In this document: positions 46,196 through 60,452 of the stretch, in pieces
Numbering within the stretch: position 1 is the first letter of the stretch
Layout of the letters: the number at the start of each line of letters is the position of its first letter
NCBI GenBank assembly: GCA_026874595.1
Contig: CM049317.1
Coordinates: 58,704,118 to 58,768,117, forward strand
Direction: 5' to 3'
DNA: 64,000 nucleotides
Source of the DNA: Sipunculus nudus
Lineage: Eukaryota; Annelida; Sipuncula; Golfingiida; Sipunculidae
Position numbers and translations under genes: made by a program
Notes under the pieces: generated by a model
Told to the model about the DNA's origin: nothing
Databases searched by the model: none
The model's input: only the letters and a program-made list of their open reading frames with translations

Positions 46196-46740
46196 AAAGT
46201 TGGCTAAAGTGTTCTTTGGAGCTTAATGGTGAATTTCATAGATGTTGACAAGCTGAAAATCTTGAATTATCTTGGTCAAAATCCAAGATGGCGGGCCAGA
46301 TAACCGATAGATTTAAAAAAGGTAAATATCTTGAGCTAAAATGTTGTTAGAAAGCATTTTCTATGGGTTTTTTTGGCTGATAAATTCAATTTATGAGGTT
46401 CTCAACCTCAAGGTACTCATTAGCTTTTTTTTATCAAGAATTCGGTAATATTTCCATAAGTCCAGCTGTTAAGCTGCATATAAAAAATGGGTAAAAGTTG
46501 GAAAAAAGAAAGAAACTTGGCTTCATATTTGTAAAGACCATACTTAATATTTTCAGATGTGGGGCCAAGCGGAGTTCATCCTATCTCGGTCAAAGTCCAA
46601 GGTGGCGGCCAAGATGGCCACCGGATTATAAAATATAAATCATCCGGTTATATTTGTCCTATTTCTATATTTTTTTTGGCACGAGAAATTCATTTATATG
46701 GGTTTCAAGTCTTTATAATATACCTGTAAATGAATTCTGG
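46196..46740 (+). repeat. Diverged tandem duplication, about 313 bp apart
   Basis: Copy 1 has ATCTTGGTCAAAATCCAAGA and TGGCGGGCCAGATAACCG at 46269; copy 2 has ATCTCGGTCAAAGTCCAAGG and TGGCGGCCAAGATGGCCACC at 46582. Flanking blocks (GAAACTTGGCT / GAAAGTTGGCT, TTTTTTTGGC, AAATTCA, GGTTCTCAA / GGTTTCAAG) are collinear. Confidence 0.65.
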
Positions 46741-47810
46741 TTTTATTGGTATTGAAATTGTTCTAAATTGCCTTTTTAAAGCACATCGAAGGGTAAACCT
46801 TATTTGTTGAATACTGTCCTGAAATTTAATATATATGTAAATTTCTGGTCTTTGAACACTGTGACTCTTTCAGTGTAATCGATGGTAAAACGCTCGGCTC
46901 TCTGCACTGGATACAAACCACCATCTGAGCAACGGACAGTGCCTTGTATTAGTTATTACAACTAGTTGTTCAATCCATTTAAAATAAATGTTATTTGTTT
47001 ATAAGTTTTATTTCTGAATGCGTGCATTGCAAGATACACACACGTTTTAGAAACTTACACCTGTCAGTTGTCAGGTCTATAGATTCATTGACTCTTTTAC
47101 CTTGAGGTGGTGGCGCAGGTTTCAGAATCTTTGCTTTTTTGAAGGCAGAATCATAACATTAGATGATCACAGCGTTATGCTGTATGCTACGCTTTCTTTT
47201 AAAAGGATAGATTTAGGTCTGTGGGTATCATTTTTTATTGAATGATAATGGTATGTTATCGTTGATCAGTATTGAAGTAGACCTATTCCATCACACTTGG
47301 GACAACGTGGGCGACAAATGAAACAGGACGTTCGGTTCCTTTATTTCGACTTAATAAGGTTGTATTTTGTTATATCTCAGATAATTTATATGACAAACAT
47401 GTCTTATCTTTACCGGTGAGGTTCCTCCCGGAGTTTCTGGTTTGTATTACCTCCCTCAAGGAGCTAACAATATTTTTGTCGATTTTTGTTGGTTTGTTTG
47501 TCCGTTCACAGCTCTACTAAAATATATGGACCGATTTGATCAATTTTTTTGGAGGGCAAGAATAACAAAAAGCGAATAATTGTTTACCACTGTGGGTTAA
47601 GTCTTATTTTTCCCGGCCGCGCGCGAGACTGTCGTTTGAAGTGGTCCTTATGGGACACTTCTGTTTAAACACATGTTCAAACCACAGCTGTTTTCATTGG
47701 ATACAGTATCGAATTTTGTTTTATTGCCTCCAAATCCACGTTCTGTTCTTGATACGCCCTTTTTCATATGAGTTTTGACCCGTTTTGATTAAACTATATC
47801 GGGAGGTAGT

Positions 47811-48118
47811 TTAAAGGGACCTCATCCCTCTTAAGCATGTTGAATTAACAGCTTCTTCCATTTAAAATAAATTCATACCTGCCAAAATATTGCTCTAAAA
47901 CCGTTTGCTTACTCCTGTAAACGAGTGTTACAAACAGTGGACCGGGCGAGTTTACAGGTGCCAACATAAACACAGGGCGTAAACCATCCGGGCCACAACA
48001 CGTGCCAATCAGGAGATGCCGAGGCTGAATTGGCCCAAAAAATGTTATTCAAATTCCTGCTGGCTGAAACATCGTGAGAAGAATAGGTATAATATTTCTC
48101 CTGATTTTGTCCCTTTAA
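47811..48118. mobile_element. MITE-like element with TTAA ends, short form
   Basis: TTAAAGGGACC on the left, GTCCCTTTAA on the right, about 308 bp. Collinear with 29834-30342 (CATACCTGCCAAAATATTGC, CGTTTGCTTACTCCTGTAAA, CAATCAGGAGATGCCGAGGC, GAATAGGTATAATATTTCTC) but lacks the central 200 bp. Confidence 0.75.
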
Positions 48119-48454
48119 ATTTCGGAACCGAAATCATTTATGTGGATCACGCGCGCACTGCATAAAAAGGGAAGAATATTTACGCTCATGCGCTGTGATT
48201 GCAAACACGAGAAGAGAGTCGAATAGCTATCGAAAATGGTACTGAATACGTCTTTTCGGTGCAGTATGATCACGGATTGATTCGGATACCGTATATTGAA
48301 TTCGGTACTGGAGACAACGTATTCAATGTATTGCAATATGCGATAGGCTTTAATTTCCTAAAGGGTGAGCGTCCGAACGTGTTGTCTTCAAGCGCCATTT
48401 CGGCCTTCTGACATTAGAGAATCTACGGCCAGGGAATTAGCGTCAGAGTGTCTT

Positions 48455-48680
48455 TACATCCTGAAACGAAGCCCGTACTGTAAGGCTCTATGCAGATGCA
48501 AATATTTTCGGAATATATGGCAACACCTCATGGTCTACAAGTATGCTGTCACTTGACAAAAACGACAGATCAATTGGTTTTTAGTATACTTTCTAACAAT
48601 ACCTGTCATGTGCGAGAAAAATTATGTTTTTACTCAGCATTTCGGTAATTTGATAATAAAGTATATAATATGCACCAACC
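48455..48680 (+). repeat. Dispersed repeat, second copy
   Basis: CTGTAAGGCTCTATGCAGAT, GCAAATATTTTCGG, CACCTCATGGTCTACAAG, ACTTTCTAACAATACC; partner of 43130-43345. Confidence 0.55.
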
Positions 48681-51679
<2,999 letters not shown>

Positions 51680-52100
51680 CAATAATTATAGCATATACAA
51701 TAAACCGCATTGTGCCAAAGTCGAAATAACGGAGAGAAAAGGTTTCACTCATGAAAATTGGTTATTCATCTCATTCCATCTTGCTCTAAGTTATAACATA
51801 TCATGTCGACCTGAAGGTGTTTGAAACAACCAATTTTGGAATGTACTGGCACGCATGTGTTTCTCTGTGTTTGTGTTTGTGTTTCACAACGTGTTAAATA
51901 GGTGGTGTAGGTGTGTGTGTGTTGTGTGCTGCGGTTTTGGATGTATTTTCGTGGCGGTTGATAATAAATGCCCTTATATGAAGCGCACGTCAGTCTTTCA
52001 AGTTCACAATTAGCGGAATGTTCACCAATTATCACCAAACAAGACGATTGGAATTTGAATACAGTTCTTTGTACGAACTTGTTACTATACATTACTGGTG

Positions 52101-52113
52101 TCTATTTATAGAT
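52101..52113 (+). promoter_or_regulatory. TATA-box-like motif upstream of the 52.2 kb exon candidate
   Basis: CTATTTATAG sits about 95 bp before the candidate ATG and about 30 bp before a pyrimidine-rich CTCTTTCTG stretch. In such AT-rich DNA a TATA motif alone carries little weight; it is listed only because of the exon candidate next to it. Confidence 0.15.
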
Positions 52114-52200
52114 ATTTACAGCTCTTTCTGCTGGTCAATAAACGGCTGTATCGACCTGGCTGGCAGGGGAAGATTTGGCGAGAGCTCTCCCGGGGACACT

Positions 52201-52256
52201 ATGGCGCTGGTGCTGTTTTGCGATGGTACACCCAAACCCATCCCATCGGCGTGCAG
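52201..52256 (+). CDS. Candidate first coding exon (18 codons) with splice donor (tentative)
   Basis: ATG at 52201 has A at -3 and G at +4. It opens MALVLFCDGTPKPIPSAC and runs into CAG|GTAATG at 52256/52257, a plausible donor in phase 2. A TATA-like CTATTTATAG lies about 95 bp upstream. The stretch is more GC-rich than its surroundings. The frame is open further upstream, back to 52018, so the start is not certain. I do not recognise the peptide and found no second exon. A chance combination is possible. Confidence 0.2.
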
Positions 52257-52354
52257 GTAATGTTGTAACTGCAATAACCTGAAATCAAACCATAAAAAAA
52301 TATCAGGAGAAGTACAAAATTTGTTGATGAAAAGGTCTTATGACCAGTGATGAA

Positions 52355-52440
52355 ATCTAGTCCACACTATCCGAGTTCGATCGCAAGTCCGAGACCAGAC
52401 TACTCGAGTCTAAGTCCGTGTCCTTGAGGTTCGAGACCGA

Positions 52441-52445
<5 letters not shown>
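52355..52445 (+). repeat. GTCCGAG-type repeat, left arm
   Basis: CACACTATCCGAGTTCGATC, GCAAGTCCGAGACC, TACTCGAGTCTAAGTCCGTG, TTCGAGACCGAGTC, ending in (TA)n at 52444-52471. Confidence 0.75.
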
Positions 52446-52475
<30 letters not shown>

Positions 52476-52542
52476 TCCTGTAGTATTCTTTTTGTATTTC
52501 GCACATGCATAAAAGTCTTATAATATGTGACAGAGATGTTTT

Positions 52543-52700
52543 ACTGGACTCGAGGTGGACTCGGCATTATTTCTCGAATCTTAACCTCCGAGTTCGAGTA
52601 CAAGTCCGAGTCAAGGACCCTCGAGTTCAAGTCAAAATCCGGGCCCCTAAATAAGTTGACTCGTTCCGAACTCGAGTCCAAGTCTGGACTCGACTCCTCT
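52543..52700 (+). repeat. GTCCGAG-type repeat, right arm
   Basis: TACTGGACTCGAGGTGGACT, TTCGAGTACAAGTCCGAGTC, AAGGACCCTCGAGTTCAAGT, GAACTCGAGTCCAAGTCTGG. Shares its first 14 bp and its layout with 45531-45630. Confidence 0.8.
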
Positions 52701-53146
52701 ATACTGCTTATGGCATATGTTATACATATGAATACAGTGAACATTTGAACATACATACATACAAGCTAGTAAATACAAATTATACATACAACAGCATTTG
52801 CAGGTTGCACTTGTATTATTTCTGATATTCTTTAGTTTCGTTATTGCCGATCATAAAGAAATTTGAACAAATATATTGAATGATATTTTCTTTTATTTAC
52901 CTGCAATAAATAGAAGATTCGTAACTTTATTTAAAACAATTTTTACAATTTTCATTTTTTATAAATATGACCGCTGGAGTTTTGATCAACTTGGCTTATA
53001 CACAATGTTCATATTATACAAATATGATTTCATATTTTGCTGGTTTTGTAATATATCTATAAATAAGTAAAGTAGAATTCAAGTCCGGACTTGAATTCCA
53101 TACACATAAATATATTTATAAAGTTCTACATGTTTAATTAAAGATA

Positions 53147-53233
53147 CATATATATATAGTATATATGTAGTATATAAATATATCATGTAGTTTATACATA
53201 GTTTAAATTTAGTGTATATATATATATATATAT

Positions 53234-53307
<74 letters not shown>
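53147..53307. repeat. Imperfect (TA)n tract
   Basis: TATATA-rich stretch with interruptions, pure from about 53213 to 53307. The adjoining 53308-53600 is rich in short GTAC/AGGTAC motifs (TGTACATGTACAGGTACTTG). Confidence 0.95.
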
Positions 53308-53600
53308 GGGTTTGGCCAGGTACAGGTGGCAGTGCCTATGTACATGTACAGGTACTTGTTAATTGTCAAGTTTCAGTTAGGAGGACTCTTGAAGTGCACC
53401 TAAAAATACATGCAGGTACTTCAGAAAGTACCAGAATTTATTCAAAGATAATCCAAGTTTAAATATAAAATGTATATGAATTAATGAAATTGTTAATTTT
53501 CATGTATATAAATGTCAACATGTTCATTTCCAGTACATGTATATTATACATATACCTGGAGTACATTAAACAAGTACAGAATCTTACTTTTCAGATACAG

Positions 53601-54298
53601 GAACTCTGAATTTAGTACGCAGTTATTTGGTCGTATCGAGAAAAAAATGAGTGACTTCTGCTAACAAATATGGATACAAATCTAACTTAAACTATAGCCT
53701 TAACCACTTATAAAACTGTAGCCACTTTATATCTGTTCTGTTGGCTCTTAAGATGTGAACAAAACAAATATTCTGCCGTTTTACCGACTGGATAAGAACT
53801 GTTTTTTGTATGTCAGGACTCCAGGATCAAGCCGGGATACAAGGGGAATATAACTGACATGAGTCTCGTTTGCTGAAGACATATGAGGGGGACAGTCCAC
53901 CGGAGTAGGGACAGAAACCCCCTGGCCGACCCGTCCACCCTATCAAGGGCAAAAGCACGGCTCATGACAATTACGACAGTATAGCCCAAAATTCTCAAAA
54001 TCTCCATAATATCATTAGCATTCATATCATATTATTTTAAAACATCATACGGAATATATATTTTGGGGGTTAAAGTAATTTTTGCTCAATTTTCAATATT
54101 TTTTTTATTTGAACATTCAAGATTATTCTTTAGGCTAACATTAAATGATTCACTAAACCAATTGAAGGAAATGATACTGAAAATTTCATATTATAAGATG
54201 CGCATATTGAACTAGTTGAAGAAACGGAAAGGGTGAAAAACGGGAATGTGATCTCGAAAAATCTATGTATAAATGAACGGGTTTTATCAAATTTGTAT
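53601..54298. other. No gene seen
   Basis: A 70-codon minus frame at 53813-54025 in a GC-richer patch has no domain I recognise; repeat origin is possible. Confidence 0.35.
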
Positions 54299-55013
54299 CA
54301 AATTTTCCATTATTCTGAGCTGTACTTTGGAGTGCCATAGCTCAAAGGATATGGGTAACTGAGACCTATTTTCAGGTTTCCATGGAGACTTTTCATGGGT
54401 CACCCTGTGTCAAGAATGAAGATTCTAGGTCCATTCGTTACCATTTGTACCCTGTTGACAGATAACTACATCCTTAAAGGTCTCAAAAATAGAGAAAAAA
54501 AATTGTAAAGATTTGAAAAAATACAGGTGGCGCCCCCAGTCTGCAGGAACTGATGGAACCCCTCTTGATCAATATTTATGAAAAAATCATGACCATCAGT
54601 GTTGTAGTTATTGAGATGTTGCAGTTTTTTTTAACAAATTTTCCATTATTCCATAGGGTAATTGGGAGCCCCTCAGCTCAAAGGATATGGGTAACAGAGA
54701 CCTTATTTCAGGATTCCATGGCGACTTTTCATGGGTCTCCCTGTGTGTTAAGAATGAAGATTCTAGGTCCAGTTTTTATGATTTGTGCCCTGTTAACAGA
54801 TGTTCATATCATTAAAGGTCTCAAAAATAGAGAAAAAAAATCGTAAAAAAAAAACTGAACAAATACAGGTGGTGCAACCAGTCTGCAGAAACTGATGAAA
54901 CACTTCATGATCAAAATCCATCCAAACAATTATGGTGATCTCTGCATTAGGTGTTCAGATACTTCGGCTTTTGTATCAAATTTTCCATTTTTCTGAGCTG
55001 TACTTTGGGGTGA
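54299..55013 (+). repeat. Tandem repeat, about 340-bp unit, two copies plus a partial third
   Basis: Units start CAAATTTTCCATT at 54299, 54635 and 54977 (periods 336 and 342). Conserved blocks: GCTCAAAGGATATGGGTAAC, TTCATGGGTC, AAGAATGAAGATTCTAGGTC, AGGTCTCAAAAATAGAG, AATACAGGTGG, CAGTCTGCAG. The third copy stops after GAGCTGTACTTTGGGG. The 97-codon frame in it is not a gene. Confidence 0.93.
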
Positions 55014-55232
55014 GGAAATGACACTTTGTCCGCATACCTAAAAGATATAAGAAACATGCGGGCCCCCATCCTCCCCCCCCCCAAAAAAAACGAGGCCCAT
55101 AATTAACTTATGTCGTTCCTTATTATTGATGAAATCGATAATCATATTAGATATTGCTTCCATTAAATTAATTTTTTTTTTAATTTTGTTAACACAGTAG
55201 GGCATTTATTTTGCTTGATAATCCATCATTAA

Positions 55233-55246
55233 CTCTCTCTCTCTCG

Positions 55247-55313
<67 letters not shown>

Positions 55314-55318
55314 CATAT
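55233..55318. repeat. (CT)n and (TA)n compound microsatellite
   Basis: (CT)7 at 55233-55246, then (TA)n to 55318. Confidence 0.97.
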
Positions 55319-55800
55319 ACATACTTATTTACTTGATTCAAGTGTTCGCACAATAATTTCTTGCGAAATTTATATACCAGTCAAAGGTAACTGGGGAATC
55401 TGTGTACATTATCCGGCGGATAAAAAGACTTTAACCTTGATAGAAAATCAAATGAATACAATAAAATGTGATTGATTCATGGATTGATATTCCTGTAAAC
55501 AGGCAAACACTGAGTAATTTCATGCCATGAAAATAGCATATGATTTTCCGGACGAAAAAAAAAACAACAAAAGAACGATGGGAAGTGGGGAGCGCAAAGG
55601 GCTTGAAAAAAAGTTTTAATATTCAGTAGTCTATTCAGGGAATGTGGTCTAGGGTAAAGGGTTTGGAAAATATCCTCAGCATATATAACGTATCATAAGC
55701 CAAATAAGAAATATAAAATAAATTTTTTTATCAGTTGTTTTTATTAATGGTCTCTTTTATTGCTTTAATGTGAAGCGTAAATGCAGAACATAATGAGATA

Positions 55801-56573
55801 TACTGGATACTCATCTGAACACCGTATATCCGTAATTGAAACTTGAGACCCGAAATTATGACCGTTTATCCGAATTTTTTTACAAATATAATTTTTGCCA
55901 TCTGAAAATAATATGTATTTACATCGAAAGAACAGATCATCGCATATCTATCAACCCCGGTCCCCATAAATTAGTCAATTTTGCATCACTGGTTGCGGAG
56001 CTGCAGGTGTGACAACACCAATCACCAAGGTTGTACACACTCTGCCAAGCTTTCGCTTGAACTTGTACTTATTAGATTGTAGGTGTGAAAAAAACGACAA
56101 TCGGCCAAGCTCCCTAATTTAAGCCAAGGTCACAACCGGCTGTAAGGGTTCCTACTGCCTGTTTGCGTCTTGTTTGCAGAATCTCACGTGCTACGCAAAT
56201 GATTCTTCCGAAATTTCGAGATCTAGACAGCCCGTGTACGGAGGATGTTGGACATGTCCAACAAACACTATACCTATGCTCAGCGAACAAGGCCACAAGT
56301 GTAATTTGTTCCCCCACTAGGAGTTCTCAAGGGGTTCCAAAGTGAGACGTGCGGTTTTTTTAGGTACCGTTGGAGGAAAAGCCGTGGTCTAAAACGTACG
56401 TGGCATGCAATGGGGAAGCAAGAGCTTCTTAATTGCTTGCTGAGTAGCAATACCGGGCTAACGAAATCGATGCCACGATTTTATTTTACACATGACCGTT
56501 CATCCGAACGTTCATTTATTCGAACAAAAGCCTTTTCCCCACGAGATGTTCGGATGAACAGCGCTCCACTGTA
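55801..56573. mobile_element. Tigger/pogo-like non-autonomous DNA transposon
   Basis: TA-flanked ends: left TACTGGATACTCATCTGAAC, right the inverse of TACAGTGGAGCGCTGTTCAT. Both are followed internally by a second block (GACCGTTTATCCGAA on the left, inverse GACCGTTCATCCGAACG on the right). CAGTGGA plus TTTATCCGAAC-type subterminal repeats and TA targets are typical of the Tc1/mariner pogo-Tigger branch. No transposase domain is readable inside. Confidence 0.6.
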
Positions 56574-57635
56574 AAAAGAAAGAAACATTTTATCCTCAGA
56601 ATTTTTAATCTGAAAATGATAATCAAAGAAAAATAATGTGTATCGTCAACACGTATAAGGTATCGAATTGAGTTTATCAATTGTACCTAAACAGGCAGGC
56701 TCATGCCCAGCCAAAAATGTGTGTGTGTGTGAATTTGCTGTATAGACTCAAACAATTAAGTGTCTGCTTTCTTTCTTTTGGCAAAAGCTTCACGTTTGTT
56801 GCCTCTGAACGTGGTAGTGCAGGGACCTTTAAAGCAAATTGCTTCTGAGTAATTTTTTGTTGTTGTAAAATGTGATAATCAACGCATTTTTGCTCTTCAC
56901 CTTCCCACAAAGCCTAACAAATATGGTTTCAGATTTTTTATTCAGTAATGACCTGTCTTTCGGCTTGTTCCAAATGCTTAAAATTTACCAAAACATCTAG
57001 CGACGGAAACAGAAAAAAAAACGGAACAAGAGCACAAAAAGCTATGGGGGGGGGGGGGGACCGGAACATGTATTCTTTTAAGGTTGTCTAAAGTTATTTA
57101 TTGGAGTTAATAATAATCTTTTCCTGAGCCTTAGGTGTTAATTTTCCTGGACTATAAGCAACAATAAGCTTTAATCAATGCAGCTCCTGCCTGTATAGTT
57201 AACTAGACACTGATTCTCTTATACATTGAGGTCTTGGGTAACACAAAATGAATGGGGCATTTGATTTACTATAAGAATGGCCATTAATTCCAAACATTGC
57301 CTAGTTATCAATTTTTCACCCTTAGGAATCAGGGCTGGAAGGAGAGTTACAATTATAATTGACAGGTTATTATAACAGGTCTTATTTCCTTACAATAGCA
57401 CCCATCTTTTTTATATACCATAGAGGACATATATATACCATGTCCAAATTGAACAGAAATGTGTTTCCAAATGACAAGTTATACACAAAATTGCTTTGCA
57501 AAAAAATTAAAAAGGATTCTTTTTATAGATTTTCTTTGATATCCGAGGTTATTGATTTATTTTTTTTACACCCTATGGGAAAAATGACCTGAGTGTTTTA
57601 ATAGAATTGCAGAGTGCAGGTGATGACCTGGATGG
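56574..57635. other. No recognisable feature
   Basis: AT-rich; a 15-base G run at 57045-57059. Confidence 0.45.
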
Positions 57636-57693
57636 CAGGGGCGTAGCTAGAATTTAGGGAGGGCAGCGGGCCGAAATGGCAAAAACAATTGAA

Positions 57694-57710
57694 ACACACA
57701 CACACACACA

Positions 57711-57763
<53 letters not shown>
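57694..57763. repeat. (CA)n and (TA)n compound microsatellite
   Basis: (CA)9 then (TA)23, ending exactly at the left LTR boundary. Confidence 0.95.
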
Positions 57764-57766
<3 letters not shown>

Positions 57767-58534
57767 AAGGGAACCTAATATCAACAGATCACGTATGCGT
57801 GATGAACATAAATTTTGTTATGGAGAAAATAATGAGATTCTGTAACACTAGGCAGCGTGAAATGTCTTGGGGGGGGGGGTTTGTTAACAAATAACCATAA
57901 TTTGTTCTTAAAACATCCCTAACATTACATTATTCTAAAACAATACAATGACTCAGTATAACAGCAGTATAACAGCAAATCAATACAATAACACAGTAAA
58001 AAAACAAAGTGCACAGTACCTGGATACCACCACTGTCACAGCGACAAGTCCTTTAAAATGTATAAACCGGACGAACACTTCACACAGTTTCTCTTGGAGA
58101 ATAACAGTCCAATGTTAAGCTCTTGTAACAATACCGAAAGTAAACTGAAGACCAAATAAGATTCGTCACAAATCCAGAAGAAAATCTGAAGAAAATCTAT
58201 AATTGCCGCACTTATCGGAATAGGTCCCACAAACTGACATACACGCTTCTGTGTCCGCTGGAACTTTCTCTCACCTCTCTCTCGACTCTAAAACACAGCC
58301 CCTATTTATAACCTTTCATCCGAAAACTCTAGAAAAATTCCCTTTCACGAACAATCGAAAAGAACAATACACGTGCACAGACGCGAACATTCGAGACAGG
58401 AACGGCAGCGAGGTGTTACACTCCGCGAGAGTTCAACCAGTACAGATTAAACTGAGAGTGCAACACCCGGCCAGGCGAGGCCGCTACAACACGAGTTCCG
58501 CCCGTGTCACACAATAAAAAAGGCACCTGTAACA
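57764..58534 (+). mobile_element. Probable solo LTR (about 770 bp) nested in the hAT-like element
   Basis: Starts TGTAAGGGAACC and ends GGCACCTGTAACA (TG...CA, with inverted TGT-A ends). It holds a TATA box CCTATTTATAACC at 58301 and AATAAA at 58513, in the order expected for U3-R-U5 on the + strand. It breaks the (TA)n tract of the host element; ATAT on both sides may be the target duplication but is uninformative in a TA tract. The 88-codon frame inside is not a gene. No internal gag/pol lies nearby. Confidence 0.45.
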
Positions 58535-59327
58535 ATATATATTCAAATATACACCTCACCTGTTTTAATATCATAATTTATTTATATGTCATATTTACAG
58601 GATCAAACCTATTGAAACGTAAAATTATCAATAACATTATGTATTAATTATTGCAGGTACAATGCTTTATATTGAAAAAAAAGTCCGAAATCTATTGGTA
58701 CAAGTGACAGAAAGTTCATGATTGCGTTTCAGAAAATTTAATCATTATTAGACTATGTAAAATTCCGGGAGGCCGGGGAGTACTGAATGCGAGGGGGGGG
58801 GGGGGGGATCCCTGTCTACGCCCCTGCTGATGGCAACTGTAATAATTGTCCTTGGTCATCCTGACATCGTTAACATTGTTTCACTTGTCATATTCAAAAT
58901 ATTTAAGAATAATATTTGTCAAAGTGGGATAGTGATGATGACTTCATTAAATCAATAAATTTTTAACAAGTTATCATTCAGGCGTTTGTTGGAAGGATCA
59001 TTAAGCAATAAGCTAGTGTCATATGGTCAGATTGAGTCCTAGTCAAATGAAATTTAGAAATGGATGCCTACAACAAACAGAAGACCATTTGTAGATTATA
59101 ACATCAACGATTATTTTATCACAGTGTGCTATGTCGGAAAAGTAAAGTGTTTTAGTCCTTAATAGGGAATTCGCATGTGCCTTCTCATACAACCTTATTT
59201 TTGACTTTACATTGATCCTCATTAGGGCTTTGTATCATTAATATTCATATACAATACGTATTGCAATACACTTAAAGCGGTATGTACTGACGATCCGTTT
59301 ATCAAAAGCTCTTATTAAAGGATCTGT

Positions 59328-59329
<2 letters not shown>

Positions 59330-59395
<66 letters not shown>
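59330..59395. repeat. (TA)n microsatellite
   Basis: About 66 bp of pure AT dinucleotide. Confidence 0.98.
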
Positions 59396-59398
<3 letters not shown>

Positions 59399-59499
59399 TG
59401 ACTTGAATCGGTCCTTCACAATATCACATATGTTTGACTTTTACCGCAACGGCGAAAAAGAGAAATCGTTTCTTTAGGGCTGGCTAACACATCGCCGAA

Positions 59500-59995
59500 G
59501 TCACTCCGATTAATCCTAATGTGCTGTCCCGATATCTCCCGACGTATCCCAGTGTCACAAAGCCTGCCAATTGCAGCATCCGAGTGACGTCATCACCTAA
59601 AGCCCCAAAGGATCAGGAGCAAGCGTGGTCCCAGGAATCATGGCTCCACCTTCCCCAGATTTGTTTTCTACTCAAAACTAATCTCTTTCTGTTAGGCACC
59701 GTGGGACGGCAAGGACTCCTTAACTTATCTTAAATATAAACCTTTCAAATATCAAAATTTGTAACATATCAAGGAAACAATGTCTGTGTTCCTTTTATAT
59801 GCATATTCTTGCAGTATATTACTTATTTCGGGACGTTTATGTTATTTTTATGTAATTTGGCGTGAAACGATTCTTTTAAAAAGATACTTGAACGGACTAC
59901 ATTACCCTCTTCACTGCATTTATACCTACGCAATTTGTGGATATAGCAACCGTGGTGCATTGTGGGGGTCAGATTGTGACGTCAACCAACCATAA
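59500..59995 (+). repeat. Dispersed repeat, + copy of an inverted pair
   Basis: Matches the minus strand of 62745-63175 in order: TCTACTCAAAAC, AGGCACCGTGGGACGGCAAG, CAAGGAAACAATGTCTGTGT, TATTACTTATTTCGGG, ACATTACCCTCTTCACTGCA, TGGTGCATTGTGGGGGTCAG. A weak relative of its right part (ATTTATACCTACGCTATTGG) lies at 19408. Confidence 0.75.
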
Positions 59996-60452
59996 ACAGC
60001 AAAGTGATTCCGATTCTGCCAATGTCATGGCTGGTCGAAAGTCTCCACGATTATTTCAACATCCGGTGTAGAAAATTTACCCCCATTTCAGGTAACCCCC
60101 CGGTAATCTGGAATCGATTTCAGACTTGTCCCGGAGGTAGCCTAATTTAAAGTTGCCTTCGCATCGTTCAGATTATCCCCTCGCTGATTTAATAAAATGA
60201 TATATGCTAATGCTTGAAGCTCAGGAAATATTATTTCAGTAATCCAGGTTAAAAAAAAATGTCTAAAAAAATTCATTATATTGTTCATTTTATTTATATT
60301 GAATCTTACCCCCATGACACATTACATACACACATATGATATACACAGATTTAAACCAGTTTAAGAATCTAGAAGAAAAAATATCAAAATTGGATGCAAA
60401 AAAAATCAAGAATAAAATGTTTTGAAAAGGTAATCCGAAGCTGTACTAGAAA

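Larger units (their letters stand above)
57636..58826. mobile_element. hAT-like element interrupted by an LTR
   Basis: Ends CAGGGGCGTAGCTAG (57636) and inverse CTACGCCCCTG (58826) form an 11-bp TIR of hAT type. Flanks CTGGATGG and CTGATGG could be an 8-bp target duplication with one base lost. Without the LTR the element is about 420 bp with (CA)n(TA)n and a G run inside; no transposase. Wide occurrence of CAGGGGCGTAG ends in animals supports a non-autonomous family. Confidence 0.6.

Noticed and set aside
54553-54846. 97-codon + frame
   Set aside because: It lies inside a 340-bp tandem repeat and is not kept open in the other unit.
56114-56317. Transposase remnant inside the Tigger-like element
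   Set aside because: The minus frame shows no DDE or helix-turn-helix pattern I could recognise.
57694-57763. CRISPR-like spaced repeats
   Set aside because: Only dinucleotide microsatellite; no spacer structure, and the genome is eukaryotic.
58251-58517. 88-codon + frame as a small gene
   Set aside because: It lies entirely inside the probable solo LTR, across its TATA box.
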